Shown: piece after piece, positions 1 through 7,437 of the stretch | Layout: every line of letters begins with the position of its first letter | Position numbering within the stretch: position 1 is the stretch's first letter | Origin: a bacterium | GTDB taxonomy: Bacteria > Gemmatimonadota > Glassbacteria > GWA2-58-10 | Assembly: GCA_021372515.1 (NCBI GenBank) | Contig: JAJFUG010000144.1 | Coordinates: 1 to 17,613 of the forward strand | DNA: 17,613 nt | Direction of reading: 5' to 3' | Notes under the pieces: generated by a model | What the model saw: the letters and a program-made list of their open reading frames with translations, nothing else | What the model was told of the DNA's origin: nothing | The model's database searches: none | Made by a program: the position numbers and the translations under genes

Positions 1-1064
1 GGGTAAACAATTTTGGGCCCCGGGCGATGATGCTGATCGCCGGCGGAGGCAAGGACCTTCCCCCTCCGGACCTGACCGTGACCACGCTGATGCCCTCGGA
101 TGCCGAGGCGATACGCCGCGAGGTGCCGGGCCTGGACATTGTCACCCCCATGGCCTGGAGTTTCCGCATGGGGGTCAAGTACGAGACCGAGCAGATACAG
201 TGCGTGCTCTGGGGCGTGGAGCCCGACTGGCACGAGGCATACTCCTGGTACATGGAGGAGGGCGATCCCATCTCGGCCGAGGATGTGGCCACGCTGAACC
301 GGGTCTGCCTGATCGGCCGGACCGTCAAGCGGGATCTGTTCGGCGATGAGGACCCGGTGGGCAAGCGCCTGTACATCAACCAGGTGGCCCTCACGGTCAA
401 GGGCGTGCTGGAGGCCAAGGGCACCAGCCCCGGCGGCGGCGATTTCGATAACCGGGTGATCCTGCCCATCACCACCGCCATGCGGCGCGTGCTGAATGTG
501 GACTATGTCGGGGCGATCCGTATCCAGACCTCCGACCCGTCACGCATGGCCGAGCAGAACGAGCAGATACGCGTCCTGATGCGGGAGCGTCACCATATTG
601 TCCCGCCCCAGGAGGATGATTTCCGGATTTACTCGGCCCTGGTGATCGCCGAGATGGCGCGGGGAATCTCGCGCACCCTGACCTGGCTGCTGGTGTCCCT
701 GGTGGTGCTCAGCCTGTCCATCGGCGGGGTGGTGCTGATGAACATCCTGCTGGTCTCGGTGGGCGAACGCACGCGCGAGATCGGTCTGCGCCGGGCCCTG
801 GGGGCCAGCCGCCGCGACATATTCACCCAGTTTCTGACCGAGTCCCTGGCTGTGACCCTTTCCGGGATGATCCTGGGCAGCCTGATCGGCTGGGGCGTGT
901 GCCTGGTGCTGGAGCGTCTGGCCGAGCGGATTAAGTTCAACGTGATGGTCTCCTGGGAGCCGTTCGTGCTGGGGGCGGTCACCGCTCTGGCCGTGGGGGT
1001 GATATTCGGGGTGCAGCCCGCCCTGCGCGCGGCGCGCCTCAACCCGTCGGAAGCCCTGCGATGA
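1..1064 (+). CDS. MacB/FtsX-like ABC transporter permease, 5' end outside the window
   Basis: This is the membrane subunit of an ABC exporter of the MacB/FtsX type, acting in the inner membrane. The frame is open to base 1 with no stop, and the first ATG (27) lies where family members already have internal sequence, so the N-terminal membrane helix and start are missing. Visible in order: a periplasmic MacB_PCD-like region (about the first 200 residues, with FGDEDPVGKRLYI), then the C-terminal FtsX block with three hydrophobic segments around 660-760, 840-920 and 960-1020. The signature GERTREIGLRRALGASRRDI sits between them, and the end NPSEALR is typical. No ATPase domain is present, so a separate ATP-binding subunit is needed, probably upstream. 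The stop overlaps the next start (ATGA at 1061-1064), implying translational coupling to the second permease. The substrate cannot be read from the sequence. Confidence 0.9.
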   Translation, partial: VNNFGPRAMMLIAGGGKDLPPPDLTVTTLMPSDAEAIRREVPGLDIVTPMAWSFRMGVKYETEQIQCVLWGVEPDWHEAYSWYMEEGDPISAEDVATLNRVCLIGRTVKRDLFGDEDPVGKRLYINQVALTVKGVLEAKGTSPGGGDFDNRVILPITTAMRRVLNVDYVGAIRIQTSDPSRMAEQNEQIRVLMRERHHIVPPQEDDFRIYSALVIAEMARGISRTLTWLLVSLVVLSLSIGGVVLMNILLVSVGERTREIGLRRALGASRRDIFTQFLTESLAVTLSGMILGSLIGWGVCLVLERLAERIKFNVMVSWEPFVLGAVTALAVGVIFGVQPALRAARLNPSEALR

Positions 1065-2281
1065 AGCTGTCACGCAACCTGATGCTGTCGCTCGACATCC
1101 TGGCCGCGCACCGGCTGCGGACTTTCCTGAGCGTGACCGGCATCGTGGCCGGGGTGGCGGCGGTGGTGGTGATGGTGTCGGTGGGACGGGGGGCGGAGAA
1201 AAAGATTCTGTCCATGATCGAGAGCATGGGCACCAACCTGCTGATAGTCAACGCCGGCCAGACCAAGATCGTGGCCGGCCGTCAGCGCCAGGTCGACATG
1301 GTGACCTCGCTCACCCCGGCCGATGCCGAGGCCATCCCGGCCGAATGCCCGTCAGTGGTGCGTGCCTCGGCGGTGATCAGCCGGCGGCTGGCCACGCGCT
1401 GGCAGACAGGGATCGTCAACACCACGGTGATCGGGATGAGCGCGGATGGGTTCGCGATCCGCAAGATAACTCTCGCCGCCGGACGGTTCTTCGATGACGG
1501 TGAGGGACGGGCCAGGCGGCGCGTGGCAGTGCTCGGACCGACCGCGGCGCGTAACCTGTTCGGCTCGCAGGACCCGCTGGGGCAGAGTTTCAGGATCGGC
1601 CGCGTGCCGTTCGAGGTGATCGGCCTGGCAGTGCCGCGCGGGATGGACATCAACGGGACGGACCTGGACGATGCGGTGATCGTGCCGCTGGAGACCGCCA
1701 TGCTGCGGCTCTACTACGTCCCGTATCTTGAAAGCGTGTACGTGCAGGCCCGGGATGGCGGGCCGGCCCTGGCCGCGGCCGAGCGTGAGATCGCCGACTT
1801 GTTGCGCGCACGGCACCGTCTGCGCGCCCGGCCGGATGATTTCACGATCCAGAACCAGGCCACGCTACTGACCACCCAGCGTGACACCACCCGCTCGCTG
1901 ACTCTTCTGACTGGAAGCGTGGCCGCCATTTCGCTGCTGGTAGGCGGGGTGGGGATCCTGGCGGTCATGTTGATCTCGGTGCGTGAGCGACGGCGCGAGA
2001 TCGGCCTGCGGCGCGCGGTGGGAGCGCTGCGCACCGACATCCGCAACCAGTTCCTGCTCGAGAGCGCGCTGGTCGCCTGCGGCGGCGGGTCGATCGGGAT
2101 TGTCCTGGGAATGATTATCGCATTGATCGTATCGCTGGCCGGACTGCGCGCGGTTTCGCTTTCCTGGGGCGCGGCGGCGCTCGGGTTCGTGTTCTCGGCC
2201 TCGGTCGGACTGATATTCGGAATTTACCCGGCGGTGCGCGCTGCGGCTCTCGAGCCGATTACCGCGCTGCGGGCGGAATGA
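1061..2281 (+). CDS. MacB/FtsX-like ABC transporter permease (second of a pair)
   Basis: A complete 406-residue inner-membrane permease of the MacB/FtsX exporter family, without an ATPase domain. It has the classic order: an N-terminal cytoplasmic stretch and helix (about residues 15-45, RLRTFLSVTGIVAGVAAVVV), the turn SMGTNLLIVNAGQ leading into a periplasmic MacB_PCD region (about 50-260), and a C-terminal FtsX domain with three helices (about 275-400). The loop RERRREIGLRRAVGALRTDI and the ending YPAVRAAALEPITALRAE are hallmarks. It parallels the upstream permease motif by motif, so the two arose by duplication and may form a heterodimer. The ATG at 1061 overlaps the upstream stop by four bases. 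Related exporters move peptides, lipids, lipoproteins or antibiotics; nothing here chooses between these. Confidence 0.92.
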   Translation: MKLSRNLMLSLDILAAHRLRTFLSVTGIVAGVAAVVVMVSVGRGAEKKILSMIESMGTNLLIVNAGQTKIVAGRQRQVDMVTSLTPADAEAIPAECPSVVRASAVISRRLATRWQTGIVNTTVIGMSADGFAIRKITLAAGRFFDDGEGRARRRVAVLGPTAARNLFGSQDPLGQSFRIGRVPFEVIGLAVPRGMDINGTDLDDAVIVPLETAMLRLYYVPYLESVYVQARDGGPALAAAEREIADLLRARHRLRARPDDFTIQNQATLLTTQRDTTRSLTLLTGSVAAISLLVGGVGILAVMLISVRERRREIGLRRAVGALRTDIRNQFLLESALVACGGGSIGIVLGMIIALIVSLAGLRAVSLSWGAAALGFVFSASVGLIFGIYPAVRAAALEPITALRAE

Positions 2282-2319
2282 TACAAGTCATTCAAATCCC
2301 TGAAAGACGGGGAGGCCAA

Positions 2320-3468
2320 ATGAAAAGGAAATCCGTTTTAGGAATCGCGGCTACGGTGCTGTTGCTGTGCGGACTGATCCGGGGCGCAGCGGCCCAGTCG
2401 TTCGGCGTGCCGGTCTATGCCAAAGCGCCCGCCGCTGCTCCGGTCCGCCTGGCCGCCAAGGCCGACACCACCTATGTCGAGGATTTCAACGAGGACCGGG
2501 TGGTGGACCTGCAGGACGTGATCTGGCTGAGCCGCAACGGGATGGTGGACTCGGCGCACACGCGCTTAGATTACCATCGGGACGGGAAATTCGACCTGCT
2601 GGATGTCATGACCCTGATGGTCAACATCCTCCAGGGGAACCTGAGCATGGTGATCCACGGGGGCGACGGGATCTATCCTCTGATGGGCCGCGTGATGGAG
2701 GGGGCGGTGGGTTTGAGCGGCGTGCACATCTATGTCCGCGGCGCCGGGCTCGACACAACGTTCCTGACCAACAACCTCGGCATGTTCCAACTGGACGGCC
2801 TGAAGAACGGCGAATATGTGGTGCGGGCCGCCCGCGGCAACTACAAGATCACCCCGGACAGCCTGAACGTGACGATCAACGGCGACACGCTGATGATCCC
2901 CAACATCACGGCGGTCTATTCGGGTTTCGGCGTGCTGGGCAAGGTGACCGCCGATTCGCTGGGCCTGCCGATGGTCAATATCCGGGCCCAGGGCGTGGGG
3001 ATCGATACGACGGTGGTCTCGGACGGGGCGGGCAAATACAGGATAATCGGGCTGCCGGCCGGCAGCTATGTGCTGCGTCCCTCCCGCGAGTACTACACTT
3101 TCACGCCGGACAGCCTGCTGATCTCCCTGGGGGCCGGTCAGACCGTGGACGCCCCGGAGATCAAGGCCAAGTTCAACAACCCGACACAAGTCAATCTGCA
3201 CAAGATCAGCGGAAAGATCACCTGCTCCTCCGGCGGCCTGAGCAACATCCTGGTCTACCTGTACGATTCGACCGGCAAGCAGATACACTCCCTGACCGAC
3301 CAGACCGGGACGTTCTATTTCCTGGTGCCGGACGGCAGGTATACGATCATCCCGATGAGTTACATCGGCTATGCCTACAACCCGATCAGCTGGGAGACCA
3401 CGGTTGGTGGCTACGATCTAAGCGGGATGATATTCTACATGTACGGAGTGGAGAACCCCGTTCCGTAA
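2320..3468 (+). CDS. Secreted protein with dockerin-like repeat pair and three CarboxypepD_reg-like domains
   Basis: A 382-residue exported protein of unknown function. The start at 2320 is preferred over an in-frame ATG at 2278 because it has a strong ribosome site (GGGGAGG, 2309-2315) and opens directly into a signal peptide (KRK, hydrophobic core, AAA/Q cleavage near residue 25). A dockerin type I-like pair follows: calcium-loop motifs DFNEDRVVDLQD from residue 55 and DYHRDGKFDLLD from residue 84, matching D-x-N/H-x-D-x-x-x-D-x-x-D. Three carboxypeptidase-regulatory-like beta-sandwich repeats come after it (about 115-195, 205-285 and 290-382), each with a T-D-x-x-G-x-F/Y-x-x-x-x-L-x-x-G-x-Y core; the first two share TPDSL. 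It lies 38 bp after the permease genes, so it may be co-transcribed with them. Dockerin-like pairs outside cellulosomes are common in secreted proteins, so no cellulosome is implied. Confidence 0.82.
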   Translation: MKRKSVLGIAATVLLLCGLIRGAAAQSFGVPVYAKAPAAAPVRLAAKADTTYVEDFNEDRVVDLQDVIWLSRNGMVDSAHTRLDYHRDGKFDLLDVMTLMVNILQGNLSMVIHGGDGIYPLMGRVMEGAVGLSGVHIYVRGAGLDTTFLTNNLGMFQLDGLKNGEYVVRAARGNYKITPDSLNVTINGDTLMIPNITAVYSGFGVLGKVTADSLGLPMVNIRAQGVGIDTTVVSDGAGKYRIIGLPAGSYVLRPSREYYTFTPDSLLISLGAGQTVDAPEIKAKFNNPTQVNLHKISGKITCSSGGLSNILVYLYDSTGKQIHSLTDQTGTFYFLVPDGRYTIIPMSYIGYAYNPISWETTVGGYDLSGMIFYMYGVENPVP

Positions 3469-3479
3469 TGAGCGGAGCG

Positions 3480-4958
3480 TCAATTGCCGTAGTTGGAAAG
3501 GTCGCGACCCACGTTGCGGCCCAGGGCCGACAGGGCGGTATGGTAGTCGTAGATCGAGTTGATGTAGTTGACCTCGGCCTGGATGTAGTCGGCCTGGGCC
3601 TTGCGCACCTCGACCATGTTGGCCGAGCCCAGGGTGTAGCTGCGGCGTTCCAGCTCCAGCGACTGGGCGGCCAGGTCGCGGCTTTCGGCCAGGGTCAGGT
3701 TCTGCTCGTACAGACGTTCCAGCTCCAGGCAGCCCAGACGCACATCCCGCGCCACTTCCAGGCGGGTCTTCTCGATCTGGAACCTCAGGTTGTTCGCATC
3801 CGCCTGCGTGTAGCGATTCTCCCTGAAACGCGCGAACCCGTCCAGAATGCTCCAGTTGATCAGCATGCCCAGCGTTGCACCGCTTTGATCCCGGGGATGC
3901 ATCAGGAACCCGTCCGCGCTGCGTGAATACCCCACCGTGGCCTTGACCGTGGGCAGGTAGGCCAGCCGTCCCATCCAGAGATTGTTGCGCTGCTGACGGT
4001 ACTGCAGCTCCAGGCTCAGCAGTGTGGGGTTGTGCTGGATCGCCTCCTCAACCAGGCTTTCCACCTCCAGCACCGGCTCCTCCACCCGAAACTCGTCCAC
4101 CAGGGTGAACGCGCTGTCCAGGCCGCCGCCCACGGCCAGGTTCAGGTTCTCGCGGGCCGCGGCCAGCAGGTTCTTGTACTGGAGGTATAGCAGTTGCTCG
4201 TTCTGCAGGTCGATCCGCGCCTGGAGCACATCCAGCTTCGTCACCTCACCCACCTTGAGCCGGGCCTCGGTCTGGCGGAGCTGCTCCTTGAGCTGGCCCA
4301 CCTGTTCGTCCGAGGCGTGTGTCAGGTGCTGCTGACGCAGGACATCGAAATAGGCCGCCCGCACGTTGTCGGCCACCTGCAGCTCCATGCCGCGAAGGTC
4401 GCTGCGGCGCTCCCGGCGCAGGAAATAGGCGTTGCGCATCCCGAAATACATCTGGGCCTGGTTGAACACGTTGTACGACAGGCCCATCGTGGACGAGCTG
4501 GCATCCGACATGCGTGTCGAACGCAGTGACTGTCCCGGAAAATTCAAGGTGTTGGTCTGTCTGTTCTGGTTTATCCCGTAAGTGGTGAACATCGCCGGAG
4601 TGAACAGCCCCCAGGCCAGGGCCATGTCCCCGAAAGCGGCCCGCAGGTTTTCCTGGGCGATCTTGTAGTCCTGGCTGCCTCCCAGGGCCTGGTCGATGCA
4701 CTCGCTCAGGGTGAGGGCTTGGCTCTGGCTGGGTGCGGCTTTGGTTTTCTTGCTCCCGAGCAGGTGGAAAAAAGCAAGGTTGTAATCATGGTAGAACGGG
4801 ACTGAGGATTCGAGCAGTAAGGGGTGCGGCATGGATTCGAGCGGCAGGCTCTCCTCCTGCGTGGAATCCTCGGCCCGCGACAGGCCTACCAAGCACACCA
4901 GGGCAACCGCCATCCACCACGCCATCCGCCTGACTGCAACACTCGATCCTGGCCACAT
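3480..4958 (-). CDS. TolC-family outer-membrane efflux protein
   Basis: A 492-residue trimeric outer-membrane channel protein of the TolC/OEP family, which acts as the exit duct of export machines. The start at 4958 has GGAGG ten bases upstream (4969-4973, on this strand). The signal peptide runs RRMAWWMAVALVCLVGLSRA with cleavage near residue 29. Two OEP repeats follow: the first opens at LTLSECIDQALGGSQDY (about residue 82), and the second at LVEEAIQHNPTLLSLELQYRQQ (about 305), each with long coiled-coil helices. The motif RLKVGEVTKLDVLQARIDL and its C-terminal counterpart RRSYTLGSANMVEVRKAQADY are typical of the family. An acidic linker of about 50 residues precedes the first repeat. The gene is convergent with the secreted dockerin-like gene (11 bp apart, no hairpin seen between them) and divergent from the glycosidase. 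It could serve the MacB-like permeases, but opposite strands weaken that link. Confidence 0.9.
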   Translation of the reverse strand: MWPGSSVAVRRMAWWMAVALVCLVGLSRAEDSTQEESLPLESMPHPLLLESSVPFYHDYNLAFFHLLGSKKTKAAPSQSQALTLSECIDQALGGSQDYKIAQENLRAAFGDMALAWGLFTPAMFTTYGINQNRQTNTLNFPGQSLRSTRMSDASSSTMGLSYNVFNQAQMYFGMRNAYFLRRERRSDLRGMELQVADNVRAAYFDVLRQQHLTHASDEQVGQLKEQLRQTEARLKVGEVTKLDVLQARIDLQNEQLLYLQYKNLLAAARENLNLAVGGGLDSAFTLVDEFRVEEPVLEVESLVEEAIQHNPTLLSLELQYRQQRNNLWMGRLAYLPTVKATVGYSRSADGFLMHPRDQSGATLGMLINWSILDGFARFRENRYTQADANNLRFQIEKTRLEVARDVRLGCLELERLYEQNLTLAESRDLAAQSLELERRSYTLGSANMVEVRKAQADYIQAEVNYINSIYDYHTALSALGRNVGRDLSNYGN

Positions 4959-5042
4959 CGCGTCTTATCCTCCGCTTGCGTTCCCCGGGCGCGCTGTGCG
5001 CGCGGGCCGCGGGGCTTACCGTGAATGGGTCTGGAATTGGTC

Positions 5043-5054
5043 CAGGTATACCTG
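5043..5054. promoter_or_regulatory. Perfect 12-bp palindrome, candidate operator
   Basis: CAGGTATACCTG reads identically on both strands. It lies about 2 bp beyond the proposed minus-strand -10 box, where the tolC-family transcript would start, so a repressor bound here could block that promoter. The regulator is unknown. Confidence 0.35.
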
Positions 5055-5056
5055 CA

Positions 5057-5086
5057 AATATACAACATCCGCCGGGGAAACGGCAA
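5057..5086 (-). promoter_or_regulatory. Possible sigma70-type promoter for the TolC-family gene
   Basis: Reading the minus strand, TTGCCG (5086-5081) is followed after 18 bases by TATATT (5062-5057), about 100 bp upstream of the gene's start. The region is AT-rich compared with its surroundings. This is a match by eye to a general consensus. Confidence 0.35.
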
Positions 5087-5157
5087 AGCTTTCTCAACTT
5101 GAGGCCCGGGTTTTTTCCCCGAGTGAGCTTTCACCGCCGGCCGGGCCTACAAAAACA

Positions 5158-5187
5158 TTGCGGAACCCCGGCGCTTGAGGGTATCCT
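5158..5187 (+). promoter_or_regulatory. Possible sigma70-type promoter for the glycosidase gene
   Basis: TTGCGG (5158-5163), 18-base spacer, TATCCT (5182-5187), about 50 bp upstream of the start codon at 5239. The spacing is good but the boxes are only partial matches. Confidence 0.3.
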
Positions 5188-5238
5188 GTTCCATCCCGGC
5201 GAATCCGAGGTGGGTCCACTTTTTCTTCGAGGCGTTCG

Positions 5239-7437
5239 ATGCGTTCTTTGCTGAAAAAACCGGTGTATTCGCGCTCCCGCCTCCGGAACGTGGCCCGGGC
5301 GGCGGCCCTGTGGCTGGCAATCCTGGCGGCTTTCCCCGGACTGTCACGGGCCGCCTTGAGCGTGGAGCGTCAGTGCGGGGCTCTCGTTATTGATAACGGA
5401 ACGCTGCGCCTCTGCGTTACGGAAAGGCTGCAGATCTCGGCCGGCCTGTCCGGGTCCGCCGGTGCGGCCAGCCTGGCCCAGGCCCAGCCCGCAGACCCGG
5501 CGGCGTTCTACCTGGTGGCGGGCCAGTTGCCGATAACACTTTATACGGCCGTCCTGGACAGCGTGAAGCGTGAGACGGTGCGGGACGGGTTCGGCCCGGG
5601 CGAGCGGCTTGTAGTCACCGGGCGGGGGAGCTACACCGGTGCGCTCTACAGTGAACTGAGCCTGGAGCAGCGCCTGGAGCTGACTTTCTACGAGCGTTTC
5701 CCAGGCGCGGTCGTCTGCCGGGCGCGTTTCCGCAACACCGGGGCCGCGCGCCTGGAGCTGGACCGCACAGTGGCCTGCTGCCTGCGCCTGGACCGTCGCC
5801 TGGTCGATCCGGGGGAGCGCCCCTGGCGCCTGGCCTCGTTCCAGGGCGGGGCCACCCGCTGGGGTGAGGACTATTCGCTGGTGTGGCTCGACCGCGAGTT
5901 CGAGCGCAGCAATTTCATGGGCGCAGGTCCCCTCAACGGACGTGACATGATCGGCGGCGGCGTGCCCCTGGTCGACCTCTGGGCTCCGTCCTGCGGCCTG
6001 GCCGTGGCCAGCGCCGAACCATGCCAGCAGTGGATATCGCTCCCGGTGCGGGTGCTGGAGGACGGGCGGGTGGAGGTCAGTATCACCCAGGCCCCGGAGG
6101 CACGTTTCGGCCAGCGCACCGTGCTCGACCCGGGGGATACGCTCTCGACCATCCGCTGCCTGATCCTGCCGCACCGCCTGGATTTCCACGACCCGCTGCG
6201 TGAGTTTTCCAACATAGTCCGCGCCCAGGGGGTGGCGATCCCCGAGACCTCGGCTGCCCTGGCCTACGAGCCTTATTGGAAAAGCTGGGGTTTCCGTCTG
6301 GATTTCAGCCTGGACCAGATTTACTCCGCCCTGCCCGTGCTGCGCCGGGTCGGGGTGCTCTGGGCCAACCTGGATGACGGTTGGTTCGTGCATTATGGTG
6401 ACTGGGACCTGAACCCCGCGCCGGGCAAGTTCCCCCGCGGCGAGGCTGACATGCTGGCTTTCGTGCGGCGTATGCACCGCGAGGGTTTCCGGTCCAGCCT
6501 CTGGTGGTACCCGCAGGGGGTGAGTCTGAACAGCCGTCTGGCCGAGGAGCACCCGGACTGGCTGGTGCAGAACGCGGACGGCACCCGGCCGTTGTCCAAG
6601 CGCGGACTGTATTACCTCTGCCCGGACTACGCCCCCTGCCGCGAGTTTGTCCGGGGCTGGACCGAAAAAATCCTGCGCGATTGGGATTACGACGGCCTCT
6701 ATCTGGACTGCTCGGACCAGAGCGCCACTCCACCCTGTTTCAACCCGGCGCACCATCACGGCAGTCCGCTGGAGTCGTTCCAGCGGCAGCCGGAGCTTTA
6801 CCGCGTGATCTGGGAGACAGCCCAGCGCCTGAAACCCGGCTGCCCGGTGGAGGTCTGTATCTGCAGCATGCCACATGACCCGTTCAAGATGCCCTGGTAC
6901 AACGTGGCGGACGCCTCCGACCCGGTGAACCTTCAGCAGGTGCGGCGGCGGATCAAGGTGGAGAAAGCTTTCCGCGGCGGCTCTTTCTGCGTGGGCGACT
7001 GCTACCAGGTGCCGGAGGATGAGTGGGAGGGCTTCTCGGTGCCCGAGTCGTTCGAGAGCGCGGTCGGAACCGGGGCGCAGGTGACTACCTTTTTCACCGA
7101 CCTCGACCCGGCCCAGGAGCGCACCTGGAAACGCTGGACCGCCGAGTACCGCAGGCTGATGCTGGCAAATGGAGAATACCTCAACCTCTACGACCTGGCC
7201 TGGGACAAGCCCGAGGCACATGCGGTCAAAAAGGGCGACAAGATGTACTATGGCTTCTTCGCCGACCAGTGGAGCCGGTCCAGCCCTATCACTTTGCGCG
7301 GGTTGGAATCGGGGCGCACCTACCGGGTCTACGATTACGCCCGCGGCCTGGATTTGGGCCAGGTGCGCGGCGACAACCCCGTGCTGAACGCGGCTTTCAA
7401 GGAACACCTTCTGCTGGAGGTAACACCGGTAAAATGA
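5239..7437 (+). CDS. Secreted GH36-like (clan GH-D) glycoside hydrolase, probable alpha-galactosidase type
   Basis: A 732-residue retaining glycosidase of the GH36/clan GH-D type, expected to release alpha-galactosyl or related sugars outside the cytoplasm. GAGG at 5229-5232 sets the start. A long basic N-terminus leads to a hydrophobic core ending LSRA (about residue 39), read as a signal peptide. The first half (about 45-335) looks like the beta-sandwich N-terminal domain. The TIM barrel follows, with WANLDDGWF (375-383), a KFPRGEADM segment, HREGFRSSLWWYPQG and EEHPDWLV. The candidate nucleophile is Asp490 in YDGLYLD; the candidate acid/base is Asp561 in ADASDPVN. A small C-terminal beta domain (about 660-732) closes the protein. 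Length and motif order suit GH36. Substrate is not determinable; clan GH-D also includes alpha-N-acetylgalactosaminidases. The stop overlaps the next start (ATGA, 7434-7437), so the URO-D-like gene is translationally coupled. Confidence 0.83.
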   Translation: MRSLLKKPVYSRSRLRNVARAAALWLAILAAFPGLSRAALSVERQCGALVIDNGTLRLCVTERLQISAGLSGSAGAASLAQAQPADPAAFYLVAGQLPITLYTAVLDSVKRETVRDGFGPGERLVVTGRGSYTGALYSELSLEQRLELTFYERFPGAVVCRARFRNTGAARLELDRTVACCLRLDRRLVDPGERPWRLASFQGGATRWGEDYSLVWLDREFERSNFMGAGPLNGRDMIGGGVPLVDLWAPSCGLAVASAEPCQQWISLPVRVLEDGRVEVSITQAPEARFGQRTVLDPGDTLSTIRCLILPHRLDFHDPLREFSNIVRAQGVAIPETSAALAYEPYWKSWGFRLDFSLDQIYSALPVLRRVGVLWANLDDGWFVHYGDWDLNPAPGKFPRGEADMLAFVRRMHREGFRSSLWWYPQGVSLNSRLAEEHPDWLVQNADGTRPLSKRGLYYLCPDYAPCREFVRGWTEKILRDWDYDGLYLDCSDQSATPPCFNPAHHHGSPLESFQRQPELYRVIWETAQRLKPGCPVEVCICSMPHDPFKMPWYNVADASDPVNLQQVRRRIKVEKAFRGGSFCVGDCYQVPEDEWEGFSVPESFESAVGTGAQVTTFFTDLDPAQERTWKRWTAEYRRLMLANGEYLNLYDLAWDKPEAHAVKKGDKMYYGFFADQWSRSSPITLRGLESGRTYRVYDYARGLDLGQVRGDNPVLNAAFKEHLLLEVTPVK

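Noticed and set aside
2278-2319. Upstream start (ATG 2278) for the secreted dockerin-like protein
   Set aside because: It would overlap the permease stop but would place 14 charged residues before the signal peptide; the ATG at 2320 has a strong ribosome site and a proper signal-peptide opening.
2367-3926. 519-residue plus-strand frame spanning the secreted gene and the end of the TolC-family gene
   Set aside because: Runs out of frame through one real gene and antisense through another; the translation is Arg/Gly/Pro/Asp-rich without structure.
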